A model generated the notes under the pieces. It had not been told where the DNA came from and did no database searches. It was given only the letters and a program-made list of their open reading frames with translations. Below, in pieces: positions 9,590 to 18,500 of a stretch of 64,000 nucleotides of DNA (position 1 is its first letter; each line of letters begins with the position of its first letter). Source of the DNA: Syntrophomonas zehnderi OL-4 (GTDB lineage Bacteria; Bacillota; Syntrophomonadia; Syntrophomonadales; Syntrophomonadaceae); NCBI RefSeq assembly GCF_000983115.1, contig NZ_CGIH01000004.1, positions 219,458 to 283,457 of the forward strand. Reading direction: 5' to 3'. The position numbers and the translations under genes are program-made.

Positions 9590-10981
9590 ATGAAACTATG
9601 GAGCGGTAGGTTCACCAAGCAAACCGATAAGTTAACCGAGGACTTTAATGCTTCCATCGCTTTTGACAGCAGGATGTATGTCCAGGACATTCGAGGAAGT
9701 ATGGCCCACGCTGCTATGCTGGCCAAACAGGGTATTATCAGCCGGGAGGAAGGCGAAAATATCATGGCGGCTCTCCAAGAGATCCAGTCGGAAATCGAAA
9801 ACGGACAGTTGGAATTCACGGTGGAAGCCGAAGACATACATATGAATATCGAAACCTTCCTAACTGCCCGAATAGGCGATACCGGCAAAAAACTGCATAC
9901 TGCCCGCAGCCGCAATGACCAAGTGGCTCTGGATATACGCCTGTACTTAAATGACGAAATAATAAAAATCAGGCAATTGCTGCTGGAATTAGAGGAGACC
10001 CTGCTTAAAATTGCCGGTGAGCATCTGCATACCGTCATGCCCGGTTATACCCATATGCAAAAAGCCCAGCCCATAACCCTGGCTCATCATCTGCTGGCCT
10101 ATTTTGAAATGTTCAGGCGGGATGTGGAACGCTTGGATGATTGCCGCAAACGGGTGGCAGCTATGCCGCTTGGCTCAGGAGCCTTGGCGGCTACCGGGTT
10201 TAATCTGGATCGAGAATATGTGCGGGAGCAACTGGGATTTGATTATATTACCCGTAACAGTCTGGATGGAGTAAGTGACCGGGATTTTGCTATAGAGTTT
10301 TGCAGCTTTGCCAGTATATTAATGATGCATCTATCTCGTTTTTCTGAGGAGATTATACTTTGGGCAACCGATGAGTTTGCTTTTGTGCAGTTAGATGACG
10401 GATTTTCCACCGGCTCCAGCATCATGCCGCAGAAAAAAAACCCCGACATAGCCGAATTGGTCAGAGGCAAGACCGGTCGGGTGTACGGAGATCTGATCAC
10501 CCTTTTAACCCTGATGAAAGCATTGCCCTTGGCCTACAACAAAGACATGCAGGAAGACAAGGAAGCCTTGTTTGACGCCCTTGATACCGTTAAAAAGTGT
10601 TTAATGGTGTTTACGCCGCTGTTACAAACCACCCGCTTCCAAAAAGAAAAAATGGCCCAGGAAGCCCGGGGAGGGTTTACCAATGCCACCGATCTGGCTG
10701 ATTATCTGGTCGAAAAAGGCATGCCATTCCGCGATGCCCATGCCGTAGTCGGCCAAGCAGTACTGTACTGCCTAGAAAACCAGCAGGTTCTGGAAGAAAT
10801 AGACCTGGAGACATTTAAGCAATTTTCCTCGAAAATAGATGCCGATGTATACCAAAACCTGGATATCGCCAACTGTGTAGCCAAACGCCAGATCCCCGGA
10901 GGACCGGCTCCGCAGACCGTAAGCAGGGCACTGGCAGAGGCTGCCGCATGGCTTAAGGAGATGCAAAATGCACATAAGTAA
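9590..10981 (+). CDS. argH: Argininosuccinate lyase
   Basis: Last step of arginine synthesis: splits argininosuccinate into arginine and fumarate, acting as a cytoplasmic homotetramer. The fumarase/aspartase superfamily signature GSSIMPQKKNPD begins at residue 275, and the N terminus MKLWSGRF is typical of ArgH. Length 463 residues is normal. I preferred ATG 9590 over GTG 9584 because the GAGGTG site sits about six bases before 9590. A -10-like TATAAT lies at 9526-9531 but no clear -35 is visible. The next small gene overlaps its 3' end. Confidence 0.93.
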   Translation: MKLWSGRFTKQTDKLTEDFNASIAFDSRMYVQDIRGSMAHAAMLAKQGIISREEGENIMAALQEIQSEIENGQLEFTVEAEDIHMNIETFLTARIGDTGKKLHTARSRNDQVALDIRLYLNDEIIKIRQLLLELEETLLKIAGEHLHTVMPGYTHMQKAQPITLAHHLLAYFEMFRRDVERLDDCRKRVAAMPLGSGALAATGFNLDREYVREQLGFDYITRNSLDGVSDRDFAIEFCSFASILMMHLSRFSEEIILWATDEFAFVQLDDGFSTGSSIMPQKKNPDIAELVRGKTGRVYGDLITLLTLMKALPLAYNKDMQEDKEALFDALDTVKKCLMVFTPLLQTTRFQKEKMAQEARGGFTNATDLADYLVEKGMPFRDAHAVVGQAVLYCLENQQVLEEIDLETFKQFSSKIDADVYQNLDIANCVAKRQIPGGPAPQTVSRALAEAAAWLKEMQNAHK

Positions 10982-11249
10982 ATTCGATTCCATTAACGGA
11001 GTACCCGATGAAACCCAGATAGAAGCCTGGGCCGAAGGATATTTTCATAATCTCTTAAATATGTTTAACGCCTTTTTTACCCAAGTCAGTGTAGCCGAAG
11101 CCGTTGAGAGGATGTCCAAGATACCCTTCGATCAACTGATCCGAGAGGCACTGGAAGGAGAAAACGAAGTCATTATTGAAAAGGCCGTAGCAGTTGTCAA
11201 TGAAAAAGTCGAAATGGAACTGGAATTCATGCGGGCCTACCTGGATTAA
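10968..11249 (+). CDS. Small acidic protein of unknown function, coupled to argH
   Basis: A 93-residue acidic, mostly helical protein that I do not recognise. It overlaps the argH end by 14 bases and has an AAGGAG site inside argH, so coupled translation is likely. No signal peptide, membrane span or metal motif is visible. The helical C-terminal half (AVAVVNEKVEMELEF) could be an interaction surface. Confidence 0.65.
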   Translation: MHISKFDSINGVPDETQIEAWAEGYFHNLLNMFNAFFTQVSVAEAVERMSKIPFDQLIREALEGENEVIIEKAVAVVNEKVEMELEFMRAYLD

Positions 11250-11360
11250 ACTACGGATACCAATATATACTGCCTCTTTAAAAACGTGCAGAAAAATCGT
11301 GATGTGACCCTTCGTGTTACTATCTAAGCCTTAAACTGAATTAGTAAAGGAGTCTTGAAA

Positions 11361-11546
11361 GTGCTAAAATGCCACTTTTGCAGCAAGATGTATCCAGAGG
11401 CCATTCTCAAGAATATGGTGCAGATCATTGACAACAAAGCCTATATCATTTGGATCTGCCCCGGATGCCTGCCCATTGTAAATAATAATCCTAATTACTA
11501 TCAGGTATCCGAACCAAAAAGCAGCCCAAAAATCAATAATATTTAA
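11361..11546 (+). CDS. Small zinc-ribbon-like protein
   Basis: About 61 residues with two Cys pairs, CHFC near the N terminus and CPGC about 30 residues later, which would bind one zinc ion. GTG 11361 follows AAAGGAG at eight bases; the TTG at 11355 is too close. Function unknown. It lies between argH and the tRNA-Thr gene. Confidence 0.5.
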   Translation: MLKCHFCSKMYPEAILKNMVQIIDNKAYIIWICPGCLPIVNNNPNYYQVSEPKSSPKINNI

Positions 11547-11754
11547 CAATCTCTATAGCAAATAAACCAAACAGTAATTAAAAACGTACCCACCTGCCTT
11601 AACGGGCAGTAATTTAAGGAAAACGAGAGGATAGTACCGTTCCTTTTTGCAATTTCCAAATTTAAGCTTGCCGGGAACCGACATTGATTACATTGTCTCT
11701 ATAGAAGTTCCCCATAAGTTGAAAATCCCAGATAGACTACCGGGTACTCCTCTC

Positions 11755-11783
11755 TTGACGGCAATCAATAATATTGCTATCAT
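11755..11783 (+). promoter_or_regulatory. Sigma-A promoter of the tRNA-Thr gene
   Basis: TTGACG (11755-11760) and TATCAT (11778-11783) are separated by exactly 17 bases. Transcription would start near 11790, about 20 bases before the tRNA. Confidence 0.75.
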
Positions 11784-11811
11784 GTAGCATGGTGTAAATC
11801 CCACCCCAAAT

Positions 11812-11886
11812 GCCGATGTGGCTCAGTGGCAGAGCAGCTGATTCGTAATCAGCAGGCCGGCGGTTCGAATCCGCCCATCGGCTCCA
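11812..11886 (+). tRNA. tRNA-Thr (anticodon CGT)
   Basis: A complete cloverleaf: acceptor GCCGATG pairs with CATCGGC, the anticodon stem is GCTGA/TCAGC with loop TTCGTAA, and the T arm holds GGTTCGAATC. The anticodon CGT is at 11844-11846 and reads ACG (Thr). Discriminator T and an encoded CCA end the gene. Its 3' 48 bases are the left attachment site of the island that follows. Confidence 0.95.
11839..11886 (+). repeat. Left attachment site (attL) of the genomic island
   Basis: The 48 bases running from the anticodon stem to the CCA end of tRNA-Thr recur identically at 30218-30265. Integration into tRNA 3' ends with such a duplication is the hallmark of tyrosine-recombinase elements. The tRNA is kept whole on this side. 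Confidence 0.9.
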
Positions 11887-11900
11887 GTAGAAAACAAGCA

Positions 11901-11924
11901 ACCGCGCAGGTTTGCGCGGTTTTA
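11901..11924 (+). terminator. Terminator of tRNA-Thr
   Basis: ACCGCGC (11901-11907) pairs with GCGCGGT (11914-11920) and is followed by Ts. A related but degraded hairpin follows the right attachment site, suggesting that the repeated DNA extends somewhat past the tRNA. Confidence 0.75.
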
Positions 11925-11952
11925 GTTGTTTCTGGAGAAATTCACTTTTAGT

Positions 11953-12030
11953 TTAACGCCGCCAAATCGTCGCCATAATTTTAATGCCGTCGCCAACCTT
12001 TGTTTGCTTATCTGATTTCAGGGCAATGAT
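11953..12030 (-). pseudogene. Possible integrase C-terminal remnant beside attL
   Basis: A short open stretch of 25 codons on the minus strand ends in KVGDGIKIMATIWRR and then a stop. The style and position next to attL resemble the tail of a tyrosine recombinase. It is too short for a firm call and a stop codon closes it upstream. Confidence 0.25.
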
Positions 12031-12057
12031 TTAAGAAAAAGGACAGGAGATGATTGG

Positions 12058-12348
12058 GTGGAAGCGATGTCCCAGCAGGATATACAAAAGGTGATGGAGG
12101 GTTTGCGGGTTTTGGTGGAATGGCTGCAGAGGGGTAAGGAGACAAAATTACCGCAGAAAGTAGAGAGTACCTGGTCGAATATCCCTGAAGTTCTGCAGGT
12201 AAATGAACTTGCAGAGGTTCTGAATGTATCCAGATGGACTGCTTATGAGCTGTGCAGGCGTTCAGATTTCCCGGCCGTCAGAATCGGGCGAAGGATACTG
12301 GTACGCAAGGATCAGCTGCGCGCTTGGATGGATAAACAGATAAGTTGA
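12058..12348 (+). CDS. Excisionase-like helix-turn-helix protein
   Basis: A 96-residue protein whose C-terminal half is an excisionase-family helix-turn-helix (VNELAEVLNVSRWTAYELC, then FPAVRIGRRILV and LRAWMDKQ). Such proteins bind attachment sites and direct excision of integrated elements. GTG 12058 lies nine bases after AGGAG; ATG 12067 is an alternative. It is the first gene inside the island, next to attL, where excisionase genes are often found, yet no intact integrase accompanies it. Confidence 0.75.
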   Translation: MEAMSQQDIQKVMEGLRVLVEWLQRGKETKLPQKVESTWSNIPEVLQVNELAEVLNVSRWTAYELCRRSDFPAVRIGRRILVRKDQLRAWMDKQIS

Positions 12349-12373
12349 TGGTTTAATTATACTGTTAAGATTA

Positions 12374-12415
12374 ACCCACTATCCCTATTCTAATAAAAGG
12401 CTAGTGGGTATTTTT
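12374..12415 (+). terminator. Terminator after the excisionase-like gene
   Basis: ACCCACTA (12374-12381) pairs with TAGTGGGT (12402-12409) across a 20-base loop and is followed by ATTTTT on the plus strand. Confidence 0.65.
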
Positions 12416-12537
12416 GATCTTCACATTAAAAAAACTTCTTCAGATCTAGCTACTTAACTATATAATACACAGTCTATAGTGTTTAATTGCTGAGAGAAAA
12501 CAAGGCTAGGCCGGGGTAAAAACATCTATAACAATAA

Positions 12538-13101
12538 TTAGCTTATCCAAGCAAAAAGACCAGTTTCATGCAACGCATCAAATGCCCTGGAAACCAAATC
12601 CCTACTGAATTTTCCTCGTTTAACGGTCATGACTTTTTCAACGATTTCGTCTTTTGTTGGTGGGCTACCATAATACTTTGTTGATGTAGTTTGTAAATAA
12701 TGAATTGTTGCTAAAAGCTCCATTTCGGTAGGGTGAAATTGATTGAACAAACCTATTATATCGTCGATATCATTTATATGATTTGAAATATCATGTTTAC
12801 TTATGAGTTCCTCAATTTGATCACCAGGTGTATATTTTGATTTAGATTTTTGCTCAGATTCGTCAAAAACAATGCCGTCGGCAACCAATTCTTCCATTCT
12901 ATAATATAGTTCTTGAGAATAGGGACCATAATGATATATATCAAATTTAAAATCTAGAGGAACTCCCTTGGCTTTAAGGAAATAACAGATCTTTTGAACC
13001 ATTGTTCTACCCAATGCAATAGCGGTTTCCTCGTTATTCCATTTGTGTACAACATAAGCAATAATTGCATCATCGAATGAGTCACATAGTAAGATACTCA
13101 A
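12538..13101 (-). CDS. YwgA/Panacea-like protein of unknown function
   Basis: A 187-residue protein with a central block (TMVQKICYFLKAKG, then DIYHYGPYSQELYYRMEEL) that resembles the YwgA and Panacea (DUF4065-like) families, several of which act as antitoxins or accessory factors. The start lies one base after the stop of the HD-family gene, so they form an operon. In Bacillus subtilis an HD phosphohydrolase gene (ywfO) likewise neighbours ywgA as I recall, so the pairing looks old. The DNA is AT-rich compared with the host genes. Function is inferred only from likeness and context. Confidence 0.55.
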   Translation of the reverse strand: MSILLCDSFDDAIIAYVVHKWNNEETAIALGRTMVQKICYFLKAKGVPLDFKFDIYHYGPYSQELYYRMEELVADGIVFDESEQKSKSKYTPGDQIEELISKHDISNHINDIDDIIGLFNQFHPTEMELLATIHYLQTTSTKYYGSPPTKDEIVEKVMTVKRGKFSRDLVSRAFDALHETGLFAWIS

Positions 13102-13102
13102 A

Positions 13103-14098
13103 CTACATCACTTCCCCTTCAATCTTTTTAGCTTTTATTCGCAAGTCATTAAGCTTAGCTTGATCTTTTTCATTAACGTAAATCCGTACCACATGGAATA
13201 ATTTAGGTATCTTCTCAAGAATGCTTGATTCTTCGGTTATTAAGGTATGCCTTTGTTTATGTACTACCTGTAGTTCAATACCTTCGTCGTGTTCGCCTGG
13301 TACAAAAAATTTATGAATACTGCCTTTAGCTTTTTCGTCCAAAATAAAATTATAATTACTGCTGTTATTCTCCAAATTTTGGAAAATACCTTTAGCCTTT
13401 CTTAACGTTCTTGCGTCGGCAAATTCTGAGGTTTCATATATAACAGAATGGTGTTGCCTACAGCAAATTCTGGTAGCCACAACGTGACTTGGATGATTTT
13501 TATCCCTAGATGCATTTTTCATCATAGTAATCAAATCAATATCATCATAATCCAAAACCGCTGTAAGCGGGTTCAGATCGGGTTTCCAGTTCTCCATAAA
13601 ATCCTTCAAATAAATATCATAAATTCGCCTAGTACGATGCATGTATACCTGAGTAAACATATAGTATCTGGCTAAAATAAGCGCTTCAATACTATGTATT
13701 CCACCGTGATCCACTGCTAAACTTAAACTACCAGTTCCATCTGAAAAAACAGTTAAGGTATCAATCAACCGATCATGATCAAAGCTACCGTAGCTAACTC
13801 CACAATGAAGCGAATCACGTAATAAATAATCCATCCGATCAGCATCAATTGAACCGGATAGTATATCCTTTAAAAAATTTAATTGAGGGATTACCTGACC
13901 TTCTAGGATTTGAGCAACAATGTCGGTTATACCTTCAAAATACATAGTATCAAGGATTGATTTAAGGGATTTTATTATAGCAACACTAACGACTTCATGT
14001 AGTGGCTTATAGAATCTTTCCTGACGTACAATGTATTGGGGTTTGCCCATACCAGTGATGGAATTAGATAAATTGAGCCTATCCCATGCGTATGTCAT
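13103..14098 (-). CDS. HD-superfamily phosphohydrolase-like protein lacking the N-terminal HD region
   Basis: Resembles YwfO-type HD nucleotide phosphohydrolases: the block SGSIDADRMDYLLRDSLHCG, followed by the YGSFDHDRLI stretch, is typical of the family's second half. The expected N-terminal HD residues (a his-asp pair in an LLHDIGH-type motif) are absent, and the protein is about 330 residues against roughly 430. ATG 14098 has a weak AGAGGAA site. Immediately upstream is a short integrase-like tail, so the 5' end was probably lost in a rearrangement and the gene is likely inactive as a hydrolase. Confidence 0.6.
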   Translation of the reverse strand: MTYAWDRLNLSNSITGMGKPQYIVRQERFYKPLHEVVSVAIIKSLKSILDTMYFEGITDIVAQILEGQVIPQLNFLKDILSGSIDADRMDYLLRDSLHCGVSYGSFDHDRLIDTLTVFSDGTGSLSLAVDHGGIHSIEALILARYYMFTQVYMHRTRRIYDIYLKDFMENWKPDLNPLTAVLDYDDIDLITMMKNASRDKNHPSHVVATRICCRQHHSVIYETSEFADARTLRKAKGIFQNLENNSSNYNFILDEKAKGSIHKFFVPGEHDEGIELQVVHKQRHTLITEESSILEKIPKLFHVVRIYVNEKDQAKLNDLRIKAKKIEGEVM

Positions 14099-14110
14099 CA
14101 AAATTCCTCT

Positions 14111-14191
14111 TTACTGCCCCAAAAAATCATTCAGCCGATCCACCGCATCCCGCTGCATGCTTGGCAGAACACTTTGCTGCTCTTTATGCGG
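14111..14191 (-). pseudogene. Candidate integrase C-terminal remnant
   Basis: A 26-codon open stretch on the minus strand reads QQSVLPSMQRDAVDRLNDFL and ends at a TAA 12 bases before the HD-family gene. The text is typical of the last helix of tyrosine recombinases. Nothing upstream continues it, since a stop precedes at about 14192. It marks a deletion junction inside the island. Confidence 0.4.
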
Positions 14192-14256
14192 TTAATACGG
14201 TTGACGGCTTGGCGGAGGTGGAGCTGGCCGCAAGGTTTGAACTTTAAACCATAATC

Positions 14257-14281
14257 AAGCCCCATTGCGGGGCTTTTTTTA
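14257..14281 (+). terminator. Terminator at a gene-remnant junction
   Basis: AGCCCC (14258-14263) and GGGGCT (14269-14274) pair around five bases and lead into Ts on the plus strand. It follows a short plus-strand open fragment ending LAEVELAARFEL at 14246, probably the tail of a lost gene. Confidence 0.7.
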
Positions 14282-15058
14282 AATGGATTAACCAGTGGGA
14301 ATTGCGCAGATAATTAGTTGTAAACGATTCATTTTCCTTCCAATTGCAGGAATTTTGTTTTCAAGTTAGAATTTTGTCAAAAAGATAGAAATGAATGACC
14401 GAACGGGAATGGTTATTCAGGGAAGGGCGGGGGCAGCTAGCTTGCTCCGGCGGTTATAAACGGTCAAGGTCGGGCAGCGCCCGCCAACAGGAAACCTTGA
14501 GCGCTTACAAATGAGCCGGTATCATCAGTAGATGCCTGCCATTCCTGATTGCTTAATAATCCGGCAGGACTATAATGCCAGTCCGGCGAGGACTGTTATC
14601 GCTCCGCTAGATAAAATATAAGATGAATTTTGGGTGACTTTGATTGATTGTGACATAATTTTGTCACACGAAATATGTAATCTAAAAGATATCAGCGAGG
14701 ACACGCTGCCCGAACGGCCTTGTCTGCGCAGCAGCCAGGCCGGTATAATTCCGGTGGGTAGGGTGTCCCGTCCGCGAACGGAAGGCGCAGGGCGGAGGGC
14801 CACTCACATCCGCGCATATGATCGCGCAGCGCGCGCGGGTGAGTGCCGATCGGGCAGTCTGGAGCCCTGGCCTGTAGCGGGATAGCCACCTTTCGATAAT
14901 GGAGATTATGTAGGCGTAGCGCACCCGAAGGGCTTCATAATCCGCTATTACCGGAAGTTGGCGGTCAGAACTATGATTGGATAGCATAATTAGGCTGAGT
15001 ATTATTTAATCAATGATTATAATTGCAGTATAAATTATATAGATCAGGAGGTTTTACA
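14282..15058. other. Gene-free, structure-rich region upstream of the BREX operon
   Basis: No convincing gene in about 780 bases. Visible structure: a hairpin at 14572-14599 (CAGTCC-GGCGA-GGACTG with flanking ATAA/TTAT), a perfect inverted repeat at 14649-14668 (TGTGACA, six bases, TGTCACA), a GC-rich block at about 14695-14890, and paired arms GATTATG/CATAATC at 14904-14942. A TATAAT at 15018-15023 could be the -10 of the BREX promoter, but no good -35 is visible. Open frames here are GC-skewed and I do not believe them. Confidence 0.5.
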
Positions 15059-15514
15059 ATGAAACTGGAAATATTATTGGAACAGAATCGCAGTAATTAC
15101 TATAAGATGCTGGTCATTATTGATAACGCCAGGCAGTATGAGAAAATTACTGGGGCTTTGGCACCACAGGGCTGGCAAGCCTTTAATGTGACTGATCATA
15201 TTTTGGAATTGGTCGAGCGTATCCCTGAGAATGAACGAAAATTGCGGATTGGCAGGATTATAAAGGAATGGTTTAAGGAGCTGCCGGATCAGGTCATACT
15301 CTATGATACCAGCATACTCTTTTCTCCTGAGTTAGGTAGATTAAATCCGGTAGGGGCTTTCAAATACAAATCCCGGGAGAAAGAAATAATTGTTATTATG
15401 AACGGCCAGGTTTATGGGGAACGGGTGCGCTATTCAGAGCCGGGACGGGAGGATTATTCAGAGATAGATCTCAGTGAGCTTATTCATAGTAAAATAGAAG
15501 ATGTTGAGTTTTAG
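15059..15514 (+). CDS. brxF: BREX type 3 protein BrxF
   Basis: First gene of a type 3 BREX phage-exclusion operon. The 151-residue protein matches the size and place of BrxF, described as a P-loop-like protein found only in type 3 systems; I cannot see a clean Walker A motif here. ATG 15059 follows AGGAGG at six bases. The identification rests mainly on gene order: small gene, then BrxC, methyltransferase, helicase, PglZ phosphatase and BrxA. Its role within BREX is not known in detail. Confidence 0.75.
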   Translation: MKLEILLEQNRSNYYKMLVIIDNARQYEKITGALAPQGWQAFNVTDHILELVERIPENERKLRIGRIIKEWFKELPDQVILYDTSILFSPELGRLNPVGAFKYKSREKEIIVIMNGQVYGERVRYSEPGREDYSEIDLSELIHSKIEDVEF

Positions 15515-15543
15515 CCTTGCAGTATGGAATGAGGAGGAAGACC

Positions 15544-18500
15544 ATGATAAAAGTTCGTGAGCTATTGAACTTTGAGAAAATAAAAGAAGTAATTGATATT
15601 GATGCCATTGACGACAAGCAGGCGATGGTTGAAAAGTACGTCATATCCAAGGATATGCAGGAATACCTGGTTCATCTCCTTGAAGACATAAATGCACCGC
15701 AGCATAAGGCTGCCCAGATTGTGGGCGGTTACGGTTCTGGTAAATCACATTTGCTGGCTTTTTTGATTTCAATTTTAACTGAGCCAAAATTACGTCAATA
15801 CATCCAGGATAAAGAGCTAAAAAAACTTGCGCAGCAAATCAAACGGGATTTTGTCATCATTCACTGGGAACTGCAGCCCAATGACGTGGATCTGTCTCAA
15901 TACTTCTATTTTGAAGTAGCCTCTCAATTGGCTGCTAAATATGCCATTGATATTGAATTCAAAACAGAAGGAGTAGTGGATCACAAGAAAAATATTCTGG
16001 ATCTGCTCGATAAAATCAAAGCGGATGACCCCAGTCGGGGATTAATCGTTATAATGGACGAAATATCCGATTTTCTCAAGCAGAAGGACAAAGAGAAAAT
16101 TACCCGTGATATGCAGTTCATGCGGGTACTTGGTCAGGTGGCGCAGAGCAGCGACTTTACCTTTATTGGTGCCATGCAGGAACATATTTTTTCGAACCCC
16201 AAATATGTAGATGAAGCCGAAAGTTTTGGCAGGGTATCAGAGCGGTTCCAGGTTATTACCATTAAACGTGAAGATATCAAGCGGGTTATTGCTCGCCGGG
16301 TTCTGAATAAAACGCCCGAACAGAGAATGGAACTGGGAAAACTTTTTGATGAGTATAAAAAGTATTATCCCAATATTCAGGCCAACCTGGATGAATATAT
16401 AGATCTGTTTCCCTTACATCCTTATGTGATTCAGATTTTTAGTGAACTCCCGTATTTTGAAAAACGCGGAGTTATTCAATTTACCGTGCAGGAAGTGGAA
16501 AAAGTCCTGGATGAATCCTTCCCTTGCTTGATTACCTATGACCGCATTTTTGATGAAATGAATTCCAAGCACACGGTTAAGAACTTGGAAACAGTATCAC
16601 CGGTTATCAATGCAGTACAGACTTTGGACAGCAAAATTGATTTGCTGGATACCCGTAATCAGTCAGAAGCACGGCAAATTGTCAAAGCTCTGGCGGTGCT
16701 CCATCTTTTCAGCAAGACCAATAACAATGGAGCTACCCTGGAAGAATTAGCCAATACGCTCCTGGTACTGCCCGGCAATAAAATGATGGAAGCCAGTGAT
16801 GAAATCGGTCTGGTTCTGAACCGTTTGCGTAAAGTAACCGATGGGCAGTTCATCAGTGTAACCAAAGACGGTTATTATTATCTGGATCTTACGGTTCAGA
16901 TTGATTACGATCAGGTCATTGAAAGAAGAAGCGATAATCTGCCGGATGCTATTCAAGATGAGAGAATTATCTCTATTCTAAGAGACCAGCTCATGCTGGG
17001 AGTGGAATTACCTGCGGGAGGATACCTGGATACCTGTACCTGGACCACCCGGCGGTCATTTCGCAACGGTTTGTTTATCTATGAAACCGGCAGGGGTGAA
17101 ATCGTTGCCGAGAACGGAGATTATCAACTGGTTTTTGTCTCCCCGTTCTGTTCCAAGAATCGATACAAAGCTGCTCCTAACCGCATCGTCTGCAGCGGTT
17201 CCTTGAGTGAAGAAGCGCAGGCATTGCTGAAAAAACTGGCTGCGGTATACCTCCTCATTGCGGAGAAATATCAGGTCAGTATTATGGAAAAAAGATTGGT
17301 TGGTATTCGCAAAGAATTTATTGCTGCTTTAGTCAGTTCCTATTTGGAGTCTGGTATGATTGAAATCGGCAAGGAGAAAAAATCCATTAAAAGCCTGATA
17401 TCCAGAGAGTTTAGGAATTTTGATGAGTTATTTTCTGAATTGAAACCAACTTTGCTGCAGCCATACTTTGAGGCTACTTACCCCAAACATCCTCGTTTCC
17501 CGCAGTTGATCAGCCGGGATAATATAGAGGGGGAATTTTCCGGAGCGATCAGGGATCTTATCAATCGTAACGGTGTTCAATCCCTCTTTGGAGGCAGTAA
17601 GGCAATTTTAAGCGCGCTTGATCTGGTGGATCAAAGCGGGCAGTTAAATACCGCACAATCAGAAATCGTTCAAAATATTCTGCAGGATGCGAGGGAACAA
17701 AACGGCAAGAATCTAGACGTAGAAAAGCTTATCAGCAAATTGGAACAAGCTCCTTATGGCTATCATCCCTTAATGACTAGCTTTGTTCTGGTGGTGCTTA
17801 CCTACAATGGGGAGATTGCTTTAAAAGCTGCCGGAGGGAAGACGATCAGTTCTTCGGAAGTATCCGAGGTGTTTGCCAGCGGTTTGGATGCCTTTGGCAA
17901 TATAAAATACCTGTTCATTGAAAGTGAAATTAATCCGCAGCCGCTGATTGAACTTTTCATAGCCATCGGCATAGCGCCTGACCAGGCAGCCAAATTGAGA
18001 AAAACCAATAAACGCGGTGAAGCAGTCCAGGATTTTCGTACCCGTTATCTGGAGATAAAGGAACAATGCGAACAGGTGCAGGTCCGACTGGCGAACATTT
18101 CACTGCAGCACCGGGATGTAGTGGATGTCAATGGGTTGAAAGCCAGGCACGTTAATTTAAGCAACTTGCCATTAAACGACTTTGATGGAGTCAAAACCCC
18201 GGCTGACCTAAAAAAGATCGTCTATCCCAAGGAGCAAATTCAGACCATTGCCGAAGCTGCACAGGTGCTTCAGCAATTGGTAACCCTGTATGAGATGTAT
18301 TCCAACCAAATCAAAACTGAATTGGAGTATGGTTTAAAAGTGAAGCAGGTTATCCGCGATTTTCCTGGATTCATTCAGGTGGACGGTCTGGAGGAAATGC
18401 TTACGGATGCTCTGGCGATCTTGGCTGATGCCGAAAAGCTGATTGATCCAGCCGGACGTCAGCCTCTCTTGGGGAAACTCCAGCAGGTGCGTAAAAAATA

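Noticed and set aside
14570-14987. Several overlapping open frames in the GC-rich block on both strands
   Set aside because: They have no ribosome sites, overlap one another, are Arg/Pro-rich and resemble no family; they are by-products of high GC.
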